Shown here piece by piece: positions 63,980 through 64,000 of a stretch of DNA of 64,000 nucleotides. The notes below the pieces were generated by a model. The model searched no databases. It was not told the DNA's origin and saw only the letters and a list, made by a program, of their open reading frames with translations. The translations under genes and the position numbers were made by a program. The stretch is from Bolinopsis microptera. Its lineage: Eukaryota; Ctenophora; Tentaculata; Lobata; Bolinopsidae. Location: NCBI RefSeq assembly GCF_026151205.1, contig NC_087072.1, positions 23,453,603 to 23,517,602 of the forward strand. The letters run 5' to 3'. Every line of letters starts with the position of its first letter. Within the stretch, counting starts at the first letter, position 1.

Positions 63980-64000
63980 TAGCTTATATTTTCGTGCGCA

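Overview
The window is genomic DNA from an invertebrate metazoan: AT-rich, with split host genes, GT/AG introns, LINE retrotransposons of the CR1/L2/Jockey kind, inverted-repeat DNA elements and long satellites. Three host genes are recognisable at the right-hand end: an RNF103-like membrane RING ubiquitin ligase, a complete cytosolic sulfotransferase, and the 5' part of NUDT21 (CFIm25). Nothing seen fixes the phylum.

Left third (1-36 kb, minus strand): a tandem family of six paralogous genes (called G1-G6 here), all transcribed leftward. Each has one or two short N-terminal exons, then a phase-1 intron, then one ~2.1 kb exon coding for ~700 leucine-rich helical residues of unknown function. 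G1, G3 and G4 are open, G2 is broken by several indels, G5 loses its last residues, and G6 keeps only an N-terminal module. The last ~100-250 bp of G2-G5 are almost the same at DNA level although the bodies have diverged strongly. A cystatin-like gene lies between G1 and G2. Between G4 and G5 lie a 1.54 kb inverted-repeat element packed with palindromic motifs, a nearly intact LINE (LINE A, minus strand), an intronless rhodopsin-like 7TM receptor, and a small four-exon basic-protein gene whose intron carries a 27-bp minisatellite.

Middle (36-47.6 kb): a decamer minisatellite; a 4.9 kb unit bounded by 324-bp inverted repeats that match by eye and by a 5-bp direct repeat (AATAG), enclosing an intron-containing ankyrin-like gene; then the five-exon RNF103-like gene on the minus strand.

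Right (47.6-64 kb): 4 kb of AT-rich non-coding DNA dotted with GC-rich CGCCGCGCA-type motifs; a truncated LINE tail (LINE C); a larger LINE (LINE B) whose ORF1 carries an AlkB-type 2OG-Fe(II) dioxygenase domain followed by an SGNH/GDSL esterase domain, and whose endonuclease is split by ~1 kb of foreign DNA; and NUDT21 on the plus strand with the sulfotransferase gene nested antisense in its first visible intron.

The two most promising leads are the AlkB+SGNH ORF1 of LINE B and the TIR-bounded ankyrin unit. The tandem G family with its homogenised 3' ends comes next. No retroviral or other LTR element, tRNA, rRNA or CRISPR array was seen.
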